Below, piece after piece: positions 18,017-26,756 of a stretch of DNA of 64,000 nt. The stretch's first letter is position 1. Each line of letters begins with the position of its first letter. Under the pieces are notes generated by a model. That model saw only the letters and a program-made list of their open reading frames with translations, searched no databases and was not told where the DNA came from. A program made the translations under genes and the position numbers. The stretch lies in NCBI RefSeq assembly GCF_900167975.1, contig NZ_FUZU01000001.1:2501321-2565320 (forward strand). The letters run 5' to 3'. The DNA comes from Ohtaekwangia koreensis (lineage in GTDB: Bacteria > Bacteroidota > Bacteroidia > Cytophagales > Cyclobacteriaceae).

Positions 18017-18291
18017 CTATTTAAATAATTCATCTCAATGATAACCTAAAGTGACCTGTTGTGAAATACCCCAGTTTTACTTCGTGACTTTTAAAATAGT
18101 GGTATAATCGAATGATAATTTTAGAATGAGCTATAGACCGTGTTAACTATAAGATGCTTTACCTAACAATAGGCACAGCCTGAATGTTAATTATAATACC
18201 ACAGTATAAGTGATGCTATATTAGTGCTCGGCCTTTTAAAGCGGTTAATTTTTTGACGTGCTATGGCTAACATCCGTTGGATATTTCATAA

Positions 18292-18984
18292 TTAAAGCTC
18301 AAACGTAAACCCTTTCTCCGTAAGCTTATCATAGATCTTTTTATCAAACCTATATAAACTTGCGGCGCGGTGCGATACGTCTTTTTGTTTTTCTTCGCAG
18401 GGTACTAGTAAATTCATTTTCATCAGCTTGCGCCTGAAGTTAGGCTTGTCGAGTTTCTTGTTCAGTATAGCTTCGTATAGTTCTTGTAATTGTAGCAGCG
18501 TAAATTTCTTTGGCAGCAGATTAAACCCGATGGGCTCATGCCGTACTTTATGTTTTAGGTGGGATAAGCCTGCTTCAAGTATATCCTTGTGATCGTATGG
18601 TAATTCTGGAATGTCACCAATCTTAAACCACTTTACATCAGAAGCTGTGAAGCCGGGATCAAGGGTATAGTTTTCCGGTTTCACTAATGCGTAGTAAGCG
18701 ATGGTGATTACACGTTTGGAAGGGTAACGATTTACATTACCGAAGGCACGAAGTTGCTCCAGGTAAATTTTAGATACCCCTGTGAGGTCGTGGAGAATGC
18801 GCGCGGCAGCATCATCCGAACTCTCATTATATTTAATCCATCCCCCCGGTAACGCCCACTTGCCTTTGCTGATCCCTTCACCGTGTTGTACGAGCAGAAC
18901 ATCGAGTTCGCTTTTTTTAAAACCGAAGATCAGACAGTCAATCGAAAGCGCATCAATCACTGCATCCGGAAAATCTTTTGCCAT
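18292..18984 (-). CDS. Nudix-related transcriptional regulator (AraR/NrtR-like) of sugar use
   Basis: 230 residues: a Nudix domain (about 10-150) followed by a C-terminal winged-helix region (about 155-228; FTLLQLQELYEAILNKKLDK, FRRKLMKMNLL). In the Nudix box (48-70), Gly48, Glu54, Arg62 and Gly69 are kept, but the metal-binding glutamates are replaced (Ile63, Asp66, Leu67), so hydrolase activity is probably lost. Bacteroidota members of this type (for example AraR of Bacteroides thetaiotaomicron) sense pentoses and regulate pentose genes. It diverges from xylB-xylA, and a palindrome lies between them, so it is very likely their regulator, binding a pentose as effector. Confidence 0.88.
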   Translation of the reverse strand: MAKDFPDAVIDALSIDCLIFGFKKSELDVLLVQHGEGISKGKWALPGGWIKYNESSDDAAARILHDLTGVSKIYLEQLRAFGNVNRYPSKRVITIAYYALVKPENYTLDPGFTASDVKWFKIGDIPELPYDHKDILEAGLSHLKHKVRHEPIGFNLLPKKFTLLQLQELYEAILNKKLDKPNFRRKLMKMNLLVPCEEKQKDVSHRAASLYRFDKKIYDKLTEKGFTFEL

Positions 18985-19024
18985 AAGTCGTATCAGCCGG
19001 GAAGATAGAAAATAATTTCAGCAC

Positions 19025-19049
19025 ACTTGTAGTCAAATGTACTATAAGT
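19025..19049. promoter_or_regulatory. putative operator of the xylose regulator
   Basis: ACTTGTAGT-N7-ACTATAAGT: 9-base arms with one mismatch. The left arm contains the TTG of the candidate xylB promoter. The spacer and right-arm edge contain, on the minus strand, TACATTTG (19041-19034), a TAnnTTTG match pointing to the regulator gene. Binding would therefore affect both directions. A related site lies at 5564-5588 at the GH3 start. Confidence 0.55.
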
Positions 19050-19059
19050 TATATCTTTA
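19027..19059 (+). promoter_or_regulatory. candidate xylBA promoter
   Basis: TTG (19027-19029), 22-base spacer, TATCTTTA (19052-19059), one mismatch from TAnnTTTG. It overlaps the palindromic putative operator. It would give a leader of about 115 bases before xylB. Confidence 0.45.
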
Positions 19060-19181
19060 CCCGACTTTCAACCGATTGAACATTCACTTCATGGAGTATT
19101 GGCCGATTTTCTTTTTCTTTAAAAGTGCCTGGCTGCACGTGCTTGTACTCCTTTTTTGACCTATTTATCTATATAAGAAAT

Positions 19182-20675
19182 ATGAAATACCTGTTGGGAT
19201 ATGACCTCGGAAGTTCTTCAGTAAAAGCCTCGTTGATCGATGTGAGTACCGGGCAAACGGCTGCATCTGCTCAATCTCCGTCAGAGGAAATGCCGATGCT
19301 GGCGGTGCAGGCTGGCTGGGCAGAGCAAGACCCTGAGATGTGGTGGGAGCATGCCGTCAAAGCGTTACAGAGCTGTTTAAAGAAATCAAGTATCAATGGT
19401 GCTGATATTGCCGCTATTGGTATTTCGTACCAGATGCACGGTCTTGTATGCGTTGATAAAGATCAGAAAGCATTGCGTCCTTCGATCATTTGGTGCGATA
19501 GCCGTGCCGTTGAAATTGGTAAGCAAGCTTTTCAACAACTGGGTGCTGATTATTCACTACGACATTTATTGAATTCACCTGGCAACTTTACAGCCTCCAA
19601 GCTTAAGTGGGTAAAAGACAATGAACCAAAAGTGTTTGAACGTATTCATAAAGTAATGCTCCCCGGAGATTACCTGGCAATGCGTTTGACCGGAGATATT
19701 GTTACGACTGCTTCCGGTTTATCGGAAGGTATGTTTTGGGATTATGAAGCGGAGTCGCCTTCGAAGAAATTGTTAGAGCTTTATGGTATATCTCCGGATT
19801 TACTGGCAACACAAGCCCCTACATTTTCTGTGCAGGGTAAAGTGAAAAAAGATATAGCATCGCTGTTGGGATTGAAAGAAGGTACACCGGTGAGTTATCG
19901 CGCGGGCGATCAACCTAACAATGCATTCTCTTTAAATGTGTTGAACCCAGGCGAGACTGCTGCAACAGCAGGTACTTCTGGCGTTATATATAGTGTAACC
20001 GATAAGAACGCATTTGATCAAAAGTCACGTGTGAATACATTTATTCACGTCAATGACAAGCGTCCTTCGAAAAGCAATGGAGTATTATTGTGTATTAACG
20101 GTACGGGTATTCTCAACAGCTGGCTGCGCAAGAATTTAAAAAGCACCGGTGAGCCTTATGGATATGATGCTATCAATACAATAGCCTCAGAAGCTCCTAT
20201 AGGATCAGAGGGATTAACGGTGCTTCCTTTTGGTAATGGTGCAGAACGTGTGTTGGAAGATAAGAATATCAACAGCTCGGTTTATGGCTTGAATTTTAAT
20301 CGTCACTCACAGGCTCATATGTTCAGAGCTGCACAGGAAGGAATTGTATTTGCGCTGAAATATGGTTTCGATGTTTTACAAGGGATGGGATTAAAGACCA
20401 ATGTGATTCGTGCAGGAAACGCGAATATGTTTCTGAGTCCGCTGTTCCGTGAAGCTTTTGTGAATACGATCGGTGCCCGATTAGAGTTGTATGATACCGA
20501 TGGTTCGAAAGGTGCGGCACTGGGGGCCGGTGTTGGTGCCGGTATATATGGTTCGTTCGAAGAAGCTTTTAAAGGATTGAAGATTATTAAATCAGAAGAA
20601 CCTGATGCAGCAAAATCCTCTGCCTATAAGGAAGCCTATAGCGGCTGGTTAAAATTATTGGAAGGGCAGCTTTGA
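19182..20675 (+). CDS. xylB: xylulokinase
   Basis: The ATG at 19182 gives 497 residues beginning MKYLLGYDLGSSSVKASLID, the phosphate-1 motif of the FGGY kinase family; 19 upstream in-frame residues were excluded. Other family marks: ISYQMHGLVCVDKD, IIWCDSRAVEIG, GDQPNNAFSLNVLNPGE with the catalytic Asp, and TAGTSGVIYSVTDK. It phosphorylates D-xylulose to xylulose-5-phosphate. It precedes xylA by 125 bases on the same strand and diverges from the Nudix regulator. The FGGY family also holds glycerol and gluconate kinases, but the xylA neighbour settles the assignment. Confidence 0.93.
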   Translation: MKYLLGYDLGSSSVKASLIDVSTGQTAASAQSPSEEMPMLAVQAGWAEQDPEMWWEHAVKALQSCLKKSSINGADIAAIGISYQMHGLVCVDKDQKALRPSIIWCDSRAVEIGKQAFQQLGADYSLRHLLNSPGNFTASKLKWVKDNEPKVFERIHKVMLPGDYLAMRLTGDIVTTASGLSEGMFWDYEAESPSKKLLELYGISPDLLATQAPTFSVQGKVKKDIASLLGLKEGTPVSYRAGDQPNNAFSLNVLNPGETAATAGTSGVIYSVTDKNAFDQKSRVNTFIHVNDKRPSKSNGVLLCINGTGILNSWLRKNLKSTGEPYGYDAINTIASEAPIGSEGLTVLPFGNGAERVLEDKNINSSVYGLNFNRHSQAHMFRAAQEGIVFALKYGFDVLQGMGLKTNVIRAGNANMFLSPLFREAFVNTIGARLELYDTDGSKGAALGAGVGAGIYGSFEEAFKGLKIIKSEEPDAAKSSAYKEAYSGWLKLLEGQL

Positions 20676-20800
20676 AAAATACGTAGCTTTCAAGATGAAT
20701 CTTTTCATGAAAGACTGGATAAAATCCATGACTATATATTGAACAGATTGAGACAATAACGGATATATTTCAATAAGTAGGATCTTAATAAATTAAACAA

Positions 20801-22129
20801 ATGAAACTTACACTCGGAGACAAGGAATACTTCAAAGGCATTGGCCAGGTGAAGTATGAAGGTAAAGAATCAGACAACCCTCTGGCATTCAAATTTTATG
20901 ATGCTAAACAAAAAGTAGGCAAAAAGACAATGGAGGAACACTTCCGTTTTGCTATAGCGTACTGGCATACATTCTGCGGAACAGGTGGAGATCCATTCGG
21001 ACCTGGAACAAAAAATTTCGCATGGAATGAAGGTGACGATGCTATGCAACGCGCCTATAATAAAATGGATGCAGCCTTCGAATTCATCACGAAGATTGGT
21101 GCTCCTTTTTATTGCTTTCACGATTTCGACCTGGTAGAAGAAGGTGCTACGTTGAAAGAGTCGTCTGAGCGTATCGAGAAGATCACTGAATATGCCAAGA
21201 AGAAACAAAAAGCGTCAGGTGTAAAATTACTGTGGGGAACAGCGAACCTGTTTTCGAATCCTCGCTATATGAATGGTGCTGCTACTAATCCTGATTTCAA
21301 TGTAGTATGTTATGCTGCTACACAAGTGAAAAATGCGTTGGATGCTACCATCGAATTGGGTGGTTCTAATTATGTGTTCTGGGGTGGACGTGAAGGATAT
21401 ATGTCTTTGCTGAACACGGACATGAAACGTGAGATTGAAAATCTCGCGCGCTTCCTGCACGCTTCTAAAGACTACGCGCGTGCACAAGGTTTTAAAGGTA
21501 CATTCCTGATCGAGCCTAAGCCGATGGAGCCTTCTAAGCATCAATATGATTTTGACTCTGCTACATGTATAGCTTTCCTTCGTGAATTTGATTTGATGGA
21601 CGATTTCAAATTGAACATCGAAGTAAACCATGCTACACTAGCACAACATACATTCGATCATGAGCTTCAGGTTGCTGCAAACTCAGGTGTACTTGGAAGT
21701 ATAGATGCTAACCGCGGTGATAATCAAAACGGTTGGGATACAGATCAGTTTCCGAACAACCTATATGAGTTAACAGAAGCGATGCTGGTTATTTTACAAG
21801 CCGGTGGTTTTAAAAACGGTGGTGTAAACTTCGATGCGAAGACCAGAAGAAACTCAACGGACCTGGTGGATATATTCCATGCACACATCGGTGGTATGGA
21901 TTCATTTGCGCGTGGGTTGTTAGCAGCACAAGCTATATTGGATGATGGCACCTATAGCAAACTTCGTAAAGAACGCTATGCATCATTTGATTCAGGTAAA
22001 GGAAAATTATTTAATCAAGGTAAAGTAGGATTGGAAGAACTGGTTACACTTGCTCACAAAAATGGTGAGCCTGCACAAATCAGCGGTAAACAAGAATACT
22101 ATGAGAACCTGTTGAATAAATTTATTTAA
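20801..22129 (+). CDS. xylA: xylose isomerase
   Basis: A 442-residue xylose isomerase of the class II (longer) type. Conserved pieces: [20 protein letters not shown] with the active-site His-Thr-Phe, FCFHDFDL-like [48 protein letters not shown] with metal-binding Glu, [17 protein letters not shown], and GSIDANRGD. It converts D-xylose to D-xylulose using Mg2+ or Mn2+. It forms one unit with xylB; a long-loop terminator follows. The amount of sequence conserved leaves no serious alternative. Confidence 0.97.
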   Translation: MKLTLGDKEYFKGIGQVKYEGKESDNPLAFKFYDAKQKVGKKTMEEHFRFAIAYWHTFCGTGGDPFGPGTKNFAWNEGDDAMQRAYNKMDAAFEFITKIGAPFYCFHDFDLVEEGATLKESSERIEKITEYAKKKQKASGVKLLWGTANLFSNPRYMNGAATNPDFNVVCYAATQVKNALDATIELGGSNYVFWGGREGYMSLLNTDMKREIENLARFLHASKDYARAQGFKGTFLIEPKPMEPSKHQYDFDSATCIAFLREFDLMDDFKLNIEVNHATLAQHTFDHELQVAANSGVLGSIDANRGDNQNGWDTDQFPNNLYELTEAMLVILQAGGFKNGGVNFDAKTRRNSTDLVDIFHAHIGGMDSFARGLLAAQAILDDGTYSKLRKERYASFDSGKGKLFNQGKVGLEELVTLAHKNGEPAQISGKQEYYENLLNKFI

Positions 22130-22136
22130 CATTTTC

Positions 22137-22205
22137 CTCCCGCAGACTATAGATGGATGGCCTGTATCGGCAATCGTCTATTAAAATCTGCGGGAGATTT
22201 TTTTG
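22137..22205 (+). terminator. terminator after xylA
   Basis: CTCCCGCAGA (22137-22146) pairs with TCTGCGGGAG (22187-22196), followed by a run of seven T. The loop is large (40 bases), but the stem and U-tract are strong. Confidence 0.75.
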
Positions 22206-22317
22206 TGTACTCAGCACTCGCAGATCCTTTAAACTGTATGGATCTGTCAAACTGCGAAATCTTTTTGGATTGCTCATCGAAAAGATTTTAGTATCTTGTT
22301 TACATAACAAGTATTCT

Positions 22318-22701
22318 ATGAGAACATTTATAATGTCACTGCTTGTCATCAGCTCGCTTCACGCTTCAGCCCAAATAAAATCTTCGGAAAGCAGCAACTC
22401 ACTTCTCAGTTTCTTCAGAACAAAGAAAACTTCTGATACTTTTAGCTTCCGCGCTATAAAGCATGCCCCTGTTTTAAGTTCTGCAGATTCGTACGCCCCA
22501 GGGCAATACTGGCAAACATCCAGCTATACTACGTATTCAGAGAATGGCAGAATACGCACCACACATATATTTGATGTAAACGGACAACTTCGTGAATCAC
22601 GGCCTTCCGTGAGTCTCAAAAAATCTGGCGCTCTTTCATACCTGCGCGTCCAGTTTTCGTTCCAGCGGCAGCCGACATTATTTACCTATACGATTCACTA
22701 A
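22318..22701 (+). CDS. small secreted protein of unknown function
   Basis: The ATG at 22318 gives 127 residues with a signal peptide (MRTFIMSLLVISSLHASAQ). The mature part is Ser-rich, with YWQTSSYTTYSENGRIRTTH in the middle. I do not recognise a family. An in-frame extension upstream (from 22153) would cover the xylA terminator hairpin and was rejected. It is monocistronic. Confidence 0.6.
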   Translation: MRTFIMSLLVISSLHASAQIKSSESSNSLLSFFRTKKTSDTFSFRAIKHAPVLSSADSYAPGQYWQTSSYTTYSENGRIRTTHIFDVNGQLRESRPSVSLKKSGALSYLRVQFSFQRQPTLFTYTIH

Positions 22702-22810
22702 TTTCTTCTCTATTCACTTTATGCTTCTCGGGCGTTCCTGGTAATTGGGTTTTGTTAGTTAAATAGTCCGCCTTTCCTGTGAATCGTATTTTTCGTTTCA
22801 CTATGTTCTG

Positions 22811-22818
22811 TACCTTTG
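22811..22818 (+). promoter_or_regulatory. candidate -7 box
   Basis: TACCTTTG matches TAnnTTTG and lies 14 bases before the ATG at 22833. No clear TTG is seen at the right distance upstream, so the call rests on the -7 box alone. Confidence 0.35.
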
Positions 22819-22832
22819 ATCAAAGTCATCGC

Positions 22833-23387
22833 ATGAAAAATCTATTTACTTTTCTTCTTATCCTTGTTCCATTCTTTATCCAGGCACAAGGCAATACAGC
22901 ATACGGCAATTTTAAATTGGTTGACCAGGAAATCATTTATCAAAAGATCTTTGTTCAGGATTCTGTTACTGCTACCAAAGTTGCTGAATACTACAAGACG
23001 TTACCGTACTTGTCTAATCTTCAATCCACTGGCGATGAAGTGACTTTTGATCTGAACGATTTGATTGTCGACTATAAGAAATTTCAGTTCACACAAGTTG
23101 CTACGCCTCCCATTATTCAAACCGGAAAATATAGCGGCAAAGTTGTGATCGGAGTGAAGGATGGCAAATATCGTATTACGGTTCACGCGATTCAGCTAAC
23201 GGGTAACATTGGTTATAAAAATATCACTGAAAAAGATAAACTTACCAGTTATGCAGCCAAGAATAATGGAACAATTCTCAATCCTGAATGGTGCAAACCC
23301 AACACGCTAGGACTCCTCGACAAAGCCTTTACCGATAAGCTTCAATATATACCACAAGAGAAAAAGATTGCAAAAGATGACTGGTGA
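22833..23387 (+). CDS. secreted protein, possibly DUF4468-like
   Basis: The ATG at 22833 gives 184 residues starting MKNLFTFLLILVPFFIQAQG, a clear signal peptide. The mature region has alternating strands (YQKIFVQDSVTATKVAEYY, GKVVIGVKDGKYRITVHAIQ) that recall the DUF4468 TBP-like fold of Bacteroidota secreted proteins; this is a weak resemblance by eye. Function is unknown. The start is supported by a TAnnTTTG box immediately upstream; a longer frame from 22779 would run through that box. Confidence 0.65.
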   Translation: MKNLFTFLLILVPFFIQAQGNTAYGNFKLVDQEIIYQKIFVQDSVTATKVAEYYKTLPYLSNLQSTGDEVTFDLNDLIVDYKKFQFTQVATPPIIQTGKYSGKVVIGVKDGKYRITVHAIQLTGNIGYKNITEKDKLTSYAAKNNGTILNPEWCKPNTLGLLDKAFTDKLQYIPQEKKIAKDDW

Positions 23388-23436
23388 AAATTAGCTTCGA
23401 GTAAACCAGTTTGAATTAGGAGGGGGCTACTGGCTA

Positions 23437-23469
23437 TTGGAAAATCAAATTGAAAAGTTGGTATATTTG
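23437..23469 (+). promoter_or_regulatory. promoter of the toxin-antitoxin pair
   Basis: TTG (23437-23439), 22-base spacer, TATATTTG (23462-23469), a full TAnnTTTG match. It is 23 bases before the antitoxin ATG. Confidence 0.55.
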
Positions 23470-23492
23470 TATAAGAGCTATCCGCAAGCACA

Positions 23493-23738
23493 ATGGATAT
23501 TCAAGCTGAAAAACTTTTGTTAATAGAAAAACTTCTTCGCATCGGTGATGCGAAGATTTTGGAGCAAGTGCGGAAATTATTGGAGCAGAGTAAGAATCCT
23601 GTTGTTGGCTACGATGTGCAAGGTAACGCGATAACGCATCAGGATTTTATTAATAAAGTTGAAGAGGCCGAAACACAATATCAAGCAGGAAATTATAAGA
23701 CTATTGACGAATTGGATAAGCAATCGGAGACTTGGTAA
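23493..23738 (+). CDS. antitoxin-like protein of a ParE-type module
   Basis: 81 residues, acidic and helical (MDIQAEKLLLIEKLLRIGDA..., EEAETQYQAGNYKTIDEL). This is the layout of small Bacteroidota antitoxins that precede RelE/ParE toxins: an N-terminal helix then a C-terminal toxin-binding arm. No obvious ribbon-helix-helix or HTH is seen. Its TAA overlaps the toxin ATG by one base (TAATG), so the two are translationally coupled. Confidence 0.75.
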   Translation: MDIQAEKLLLIEKLLRIGDAKILEQVRKLLEQSKNPVVGYDVQGNAITHQDFINKVEEAETQYQAGNYKTIDELDKQSETW

Positions 23739-24052
23739 TGAAGGTGTTATACCGGGTAGTAGTCTCTGAAACTGCCGAAAAATCGTTGCATGAAATCGTA
23801 CTTTTTATTAAAAAAGACTCACCAAGTGCTGCGGCCAGAGTTCGTAAAGAATTGCTAAAGCTGATCAAGAGTTTAGATGCATTTCCGGAAGGGTTTTCGA
23901 GGGAAAGCTTTCTTTTTGGTAAAGGTGATAACTATCGCTCCGTAACAAAGTGGCACTATAAGATAGTATACAAAATTCTAGATAAGGATGTCTTAATACT
24001 CGATATCATCCACACCAGTCAGCATCCTGATTCTGGAACTGAAAAAAACTAA
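23738..24052 (+). CDS. RelE/ParE-family toxin
   Basis: 104 residues from the ATG at 23738 that overlaps the antitoxin stop; a TTG two codons upstream is also possible. The RelE/ParE superfamily pattern is seen: VVVSETAEKSLHEIVLFIKK, an alpha-helical middle with LDAFPEGF, then YRSVTKWHYKIVYKILDKDV and a terminal ILDIIHTSQHP. ParE members poison gyrase and RelE members cut mRNA on the ribosome; which applies cannot be told. Confidence 0.85.
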   Translation: MKVLYRVVVSETAEKSLHEIVLFIKKDSPSAAARVRKELLKLIKSLDAFPEGFSRESFLFGKGDNYRSVTKWHYKIVYKILDKDVLILDIIHTSQHPDSGTEKN

Positions 24053-24138
24053 ATCACATTAAGTATATATTAGCCAGTTATCTTAGCCGGATCATTCACC
24101 TCTTAACTCTTAACTCAAAACTCAAGCTTGCCGCTATC

Positions 24139-25179
24139 TTACGTTATCCAATGCAGTGTCTTCTCCTTCACAGGATTTTCAAACGGTGTATTGTTCTGTT
24201 GCGATAGATCCCATTGACGTTTTAGCTCATGGTACCAACGGGCTTGTGCATCGGGTTCGCCCAATAGCATGAGCGTTGGTTTTGACTCAAGACCCTTCTT
24301 GAGTTTTTGAAATATACCCAAGTCCTGGTGTATAAATTGTTTTCCTAAATAGCGCAGCGGCCACCAGAAGTATTTTATAAAACCAAACGATGCATAGAAG
24401 ATATGATTGAGTTCGGTTTCATTTTCGTTGATAGGAGTGAGGCATGTAATGGAAACAATCTCGTGCTTGCCAACCCGTATATGTTCAAAGCGATTCCCCG
24501 GAAGCTGGAAGTTAATCTCTGTTGAAGTTTCTCCTTTCAATATTGAATATCCTTTCGAATTGGAAGAAGGTTTATGACGCACCATCTTGAAACCAAGATC
24601 TACCGGCGCGAAATGTTTTTCCTTTAGTTTCAGTTTTTTAGCAGAACGCCAATACCAGGATTGATGCACGAACGTAACGTGAGCCGGGTCTATAAGGCCG
24701 ATCACAGATTGATCTATATCTGCGGGCATCGTTACCTTTTCCACAAATCTGAATTTTTCAGATGAAGGAATCAGTAAATCAGGCACACGTTCTTCAGCAC
24801 CCTGCAGTTGTGTTTTGTTGGCAGGTATATAAATCCAGATCGTTCCATTTATATTCTTGCAAGGATACCTGAACACCTTGATTTTCGAGCAATCGAATTT
24901 ATCATCAGCTAAGGCTGGTATACTTGTACAGGTACCGGTCTGGTTAAACTTCCAACCGTGATAAGCACACTGTATTTCTTTGCCATCATACCATCCTTCA
25001 GAGAGCGGCACACCCCGGTGTGGACAGTTGTCACGCAGTGCGAAAGGCTTATCATTTTCGTCTACACCAAACACGATTCTCTCTCCCAGTATTTCCTTCG
25101 ACACAAGTTTTCCAGGCTTCAGAAAGGAGCCATGCATGGCGAAGTACCAGAGGTTTCTGAGGAAGAGCGATTCAGTCAT
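24139..25179 (-). CDS. Rieske [2Fe-2S] non-heme iron oxygenase
   Basis: The ATG at 25179 gives 346 residues beginning MTESLFLRNLWYFAMHG; a 13-residue longer start exists but is less typical. The Rieske cluster ligands are Cys52, His54, Cys71 and His74 (CPHRG, CAYHGW). The mononuclear iron triad region is DPAHVTFVH, with Asp164, His167 and His172. Size and the C-terminal tail resemble the PaO/VanA-like branch, which demethylates or hydroxylates. No ferredoxin or reductase gene lies beside it. The substrate is unknown. Confidence 0.88.
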   Translation of the reverse strand: MTESLFLRNLWYFAMHGSFLKPGKLVSKEILGERIVFGVDENDKPFALRDNCPHRGVPLSEGWYDGKEIQCAYHGWKFNQTGTCTSIPALADDKFDCSKIKVFRYPCKNINGTIWIYIPANKTQLQGAEERVPDLLIPSSEKFRFVEKVTMPADIDQSVIGLIDPAHVTFVHQSWYWRSAKKLKLKEKHFAPVDLGFKMVRHKPSSNSKGYSILKGETSTEINFQLPGNRFEHIRVGKHEIVSITCLTPINENETELNHIFYASFGFIKYFWWPLRYLGKQFIHQDLGIFQKLKKGLESKPTLMLLGEPDAQARWYHELKRQWDLSQQNNTPFENPVKEKTLHWIT

Positions 25180-25445
25180 TTTCGGAAGTTGGCTAAATAG
25201 CAAAAGTAACGATTTCAATCGTAAGCTTACGGAAATACCAAATGCTCAAAAAATTAAAAAATTGTAACCGTCAGCTTATAGTGCAATCGATTCCGGTAAT
25301 TTTATTTGTTTACTTTTCGCCCCGATAATATTTTATTGCAGCAAATCTCAAACGAATGAAATGTCCATCGGTTTATCTTATGCTTCTTACTGGCAGCAAT
25401 GATGGATTCTCCATAAATCTTAACTTTTAACCAATTATAATACAG

Positions 25446-26600
25446 ATGAAAAGAAAATTGCGCATGGGAATGGTAGGAGGTGGCCTCACCTCTTTTATTG
25501 GACCAGTTCACCGTAAAGCTGCCGGCATTGACGGAGAAATTGAATTAGTATCTGGTGCCTTCAGCGTAGTACCGGGTGAATCGAAAGCAACTGGTGAAGC
25601 TTTGTATCTGAATCCCAATCGCGTGTATGAAACTTATCAGGAGATGTTTGAGAAGGAAGCTAAACTTCCTGCCAGCGAACGCATTGATTTCGTGTCGGTA
25701 GTTACACCGAATCACGTGCACTTTGGTCCATCGAAGATGGCATTGGAAAGTGGATTTCATGTGCTTGTTGAAAAACCAATCGCTTTCTCTCTGCAAGAAG
25801 CAAAGACATTGAAAAAAGTAGTTGATAAGACTGGATTAATATTAGGACTTACGCATACTTATACCGGCTATCCGCTGGTGAAAGAAGCGCGTAACATGGT
25901 AGCGGCCGGTAAACTTGGCGCGATCAGAAAGATATATGTAGAGTATCCACAAGGATGGTTATCAACTTTGTTAGAGAAGTCTGGTAATGCACAAGCTTCC
26001 TGGAGAACTGATCCAAAACAATCCGGTATGGGTGGTGCTATTGGAGATATAGGTACACATGCTGCGAATCTGGCAGAGTATATAACTGGCTTGAAGATCA
26101 CAGAAGTGTGCGCTATGTTGAATACGGTAGTGAAAGGTCGTCACCTCGATGATGATACTTCTATGTTGATCCGTTTTGAAAATGGTGCTTCCGGAATTTT
26201 GATGGCAACGCAGGTTGCTGCCGGTGAAGAGAACAACCTGAACATTCGTATCTACGGAGAGAAAGGTGGTTTGGAATGGAGACAGATGGAGCCGAATACA
26301 CTGGTCGTAAAATGGCTTGGTAGACCGATGGAAATTATTCGTGCAGGACAATCCTATTTGTCTGATGATGCAAAAGCTTTCACCCGTACACCTGCTGGTC
26401 ACCCGGAAGGATACCTCGAAGCCTTTGCAAATATATACCGCGCCTTTACAAAGGCAGTACGCGATTACAAACCCGGTAAAAAAATCAACTATACGAAATA
26501 TGATTTCCCCGATGTTGAAGATGGCGTACGCGGAATGAACTTTGTACAAACCGTAGTGAAGTCTGCAAACTCAAGTAAGAAGTGGACACCGCTTAAGTAA
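25446..26600 (+). CDS. Gfo/Idh/MocA-family sugar oxidoreductase
   Basis: 384 residues with an N-terminal Rossmann fold (GMVGGGLTSFIGPVHRKA) and the family's EKP motif (HVLVEKPIAFS), whose Lys is catalytic. The C-terminal beta-sheet domain includes SGMGGAIGDIGTHAANLAEY, supplying the usual Asp/His. No signal peptide, so it is cytosolic. Family members oxidise sugar hydroxyls with NAD(P), and some oxidise C3 of glycosides. It opens a same-strand run with TIM-barrel isomerase-like proteins, a DUF1080 protein and a ThuA-dehydrogenase fusion, which together suggests 3-keto-glycoside catabolism (inference). Confidence 0.9.
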   Translation: MKRKLRMGMVGGGLTSFIGPVHRKAAGIDGEIELVSGAFSVVPGESKATGEALYLNPNRVYETYQEMFEKEAKLPASERIDFVSVVTPNHVHFGPSKMALESGFHVLVEKPIAFSLQEAKTLKKVVDKTGLILGLTHTYTGYPLVKEARNMVAAGKLGAIRKIYVEYPQGWLSTLLEKSGNAQASWRTDPKQSGMGGAIGDIGTHAANLAEYITGLKITEVCAMLNTVVKGRHLDDDTSMLIRFENGASGILMATQVAAGEENNLNIRIYGEKGGLEWRQMEPNTLVVKWLGRPMEIIRAGQSYLSDDAKAFTRTPAGHPEGYLEAFANIYRAFTKAVRDYKPGKKINYTKYDFPDVEDGVRGMNFVQTVVKSANSSKKWTPLK

Positions 26601-26608
26601 CAGCTTTC

Positions 26609-26643
26609 AGTTATCAGCTGCTTAACGTTAGTAGCTGATAACT
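26609..26643. repeat. perfect 11-base inverted repeat
   Basis: AGTTATCAGCT (26609-26619) and AGCTGATAACT (26633-26643) pair perfectly with a 13-base loop just after the oxidoreductase stop. There is no U-tract. It may protect an mRNA end or weaken read-through into the next gene 114 bases on. Confidence 0.55.
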
Positions 26644-26756
26644 ATAGTATAAGTGTTAGTATAACGTTGCTAATTGAAAAGATATTTAGCAGCGCATAGC
26701 TGGCAGCAGGCCGTTTAAAGCGGAGTGTATATAAAACAAACAAGCATCAAAAGGAA

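Noticed and set aside
24100..24126. Repeated ACTC words, with ACTCAAAACTC also near 33920
   Set aside because: The shared word is only 11 bases and low in complexity; it was not enough to call an interspersed repeat.
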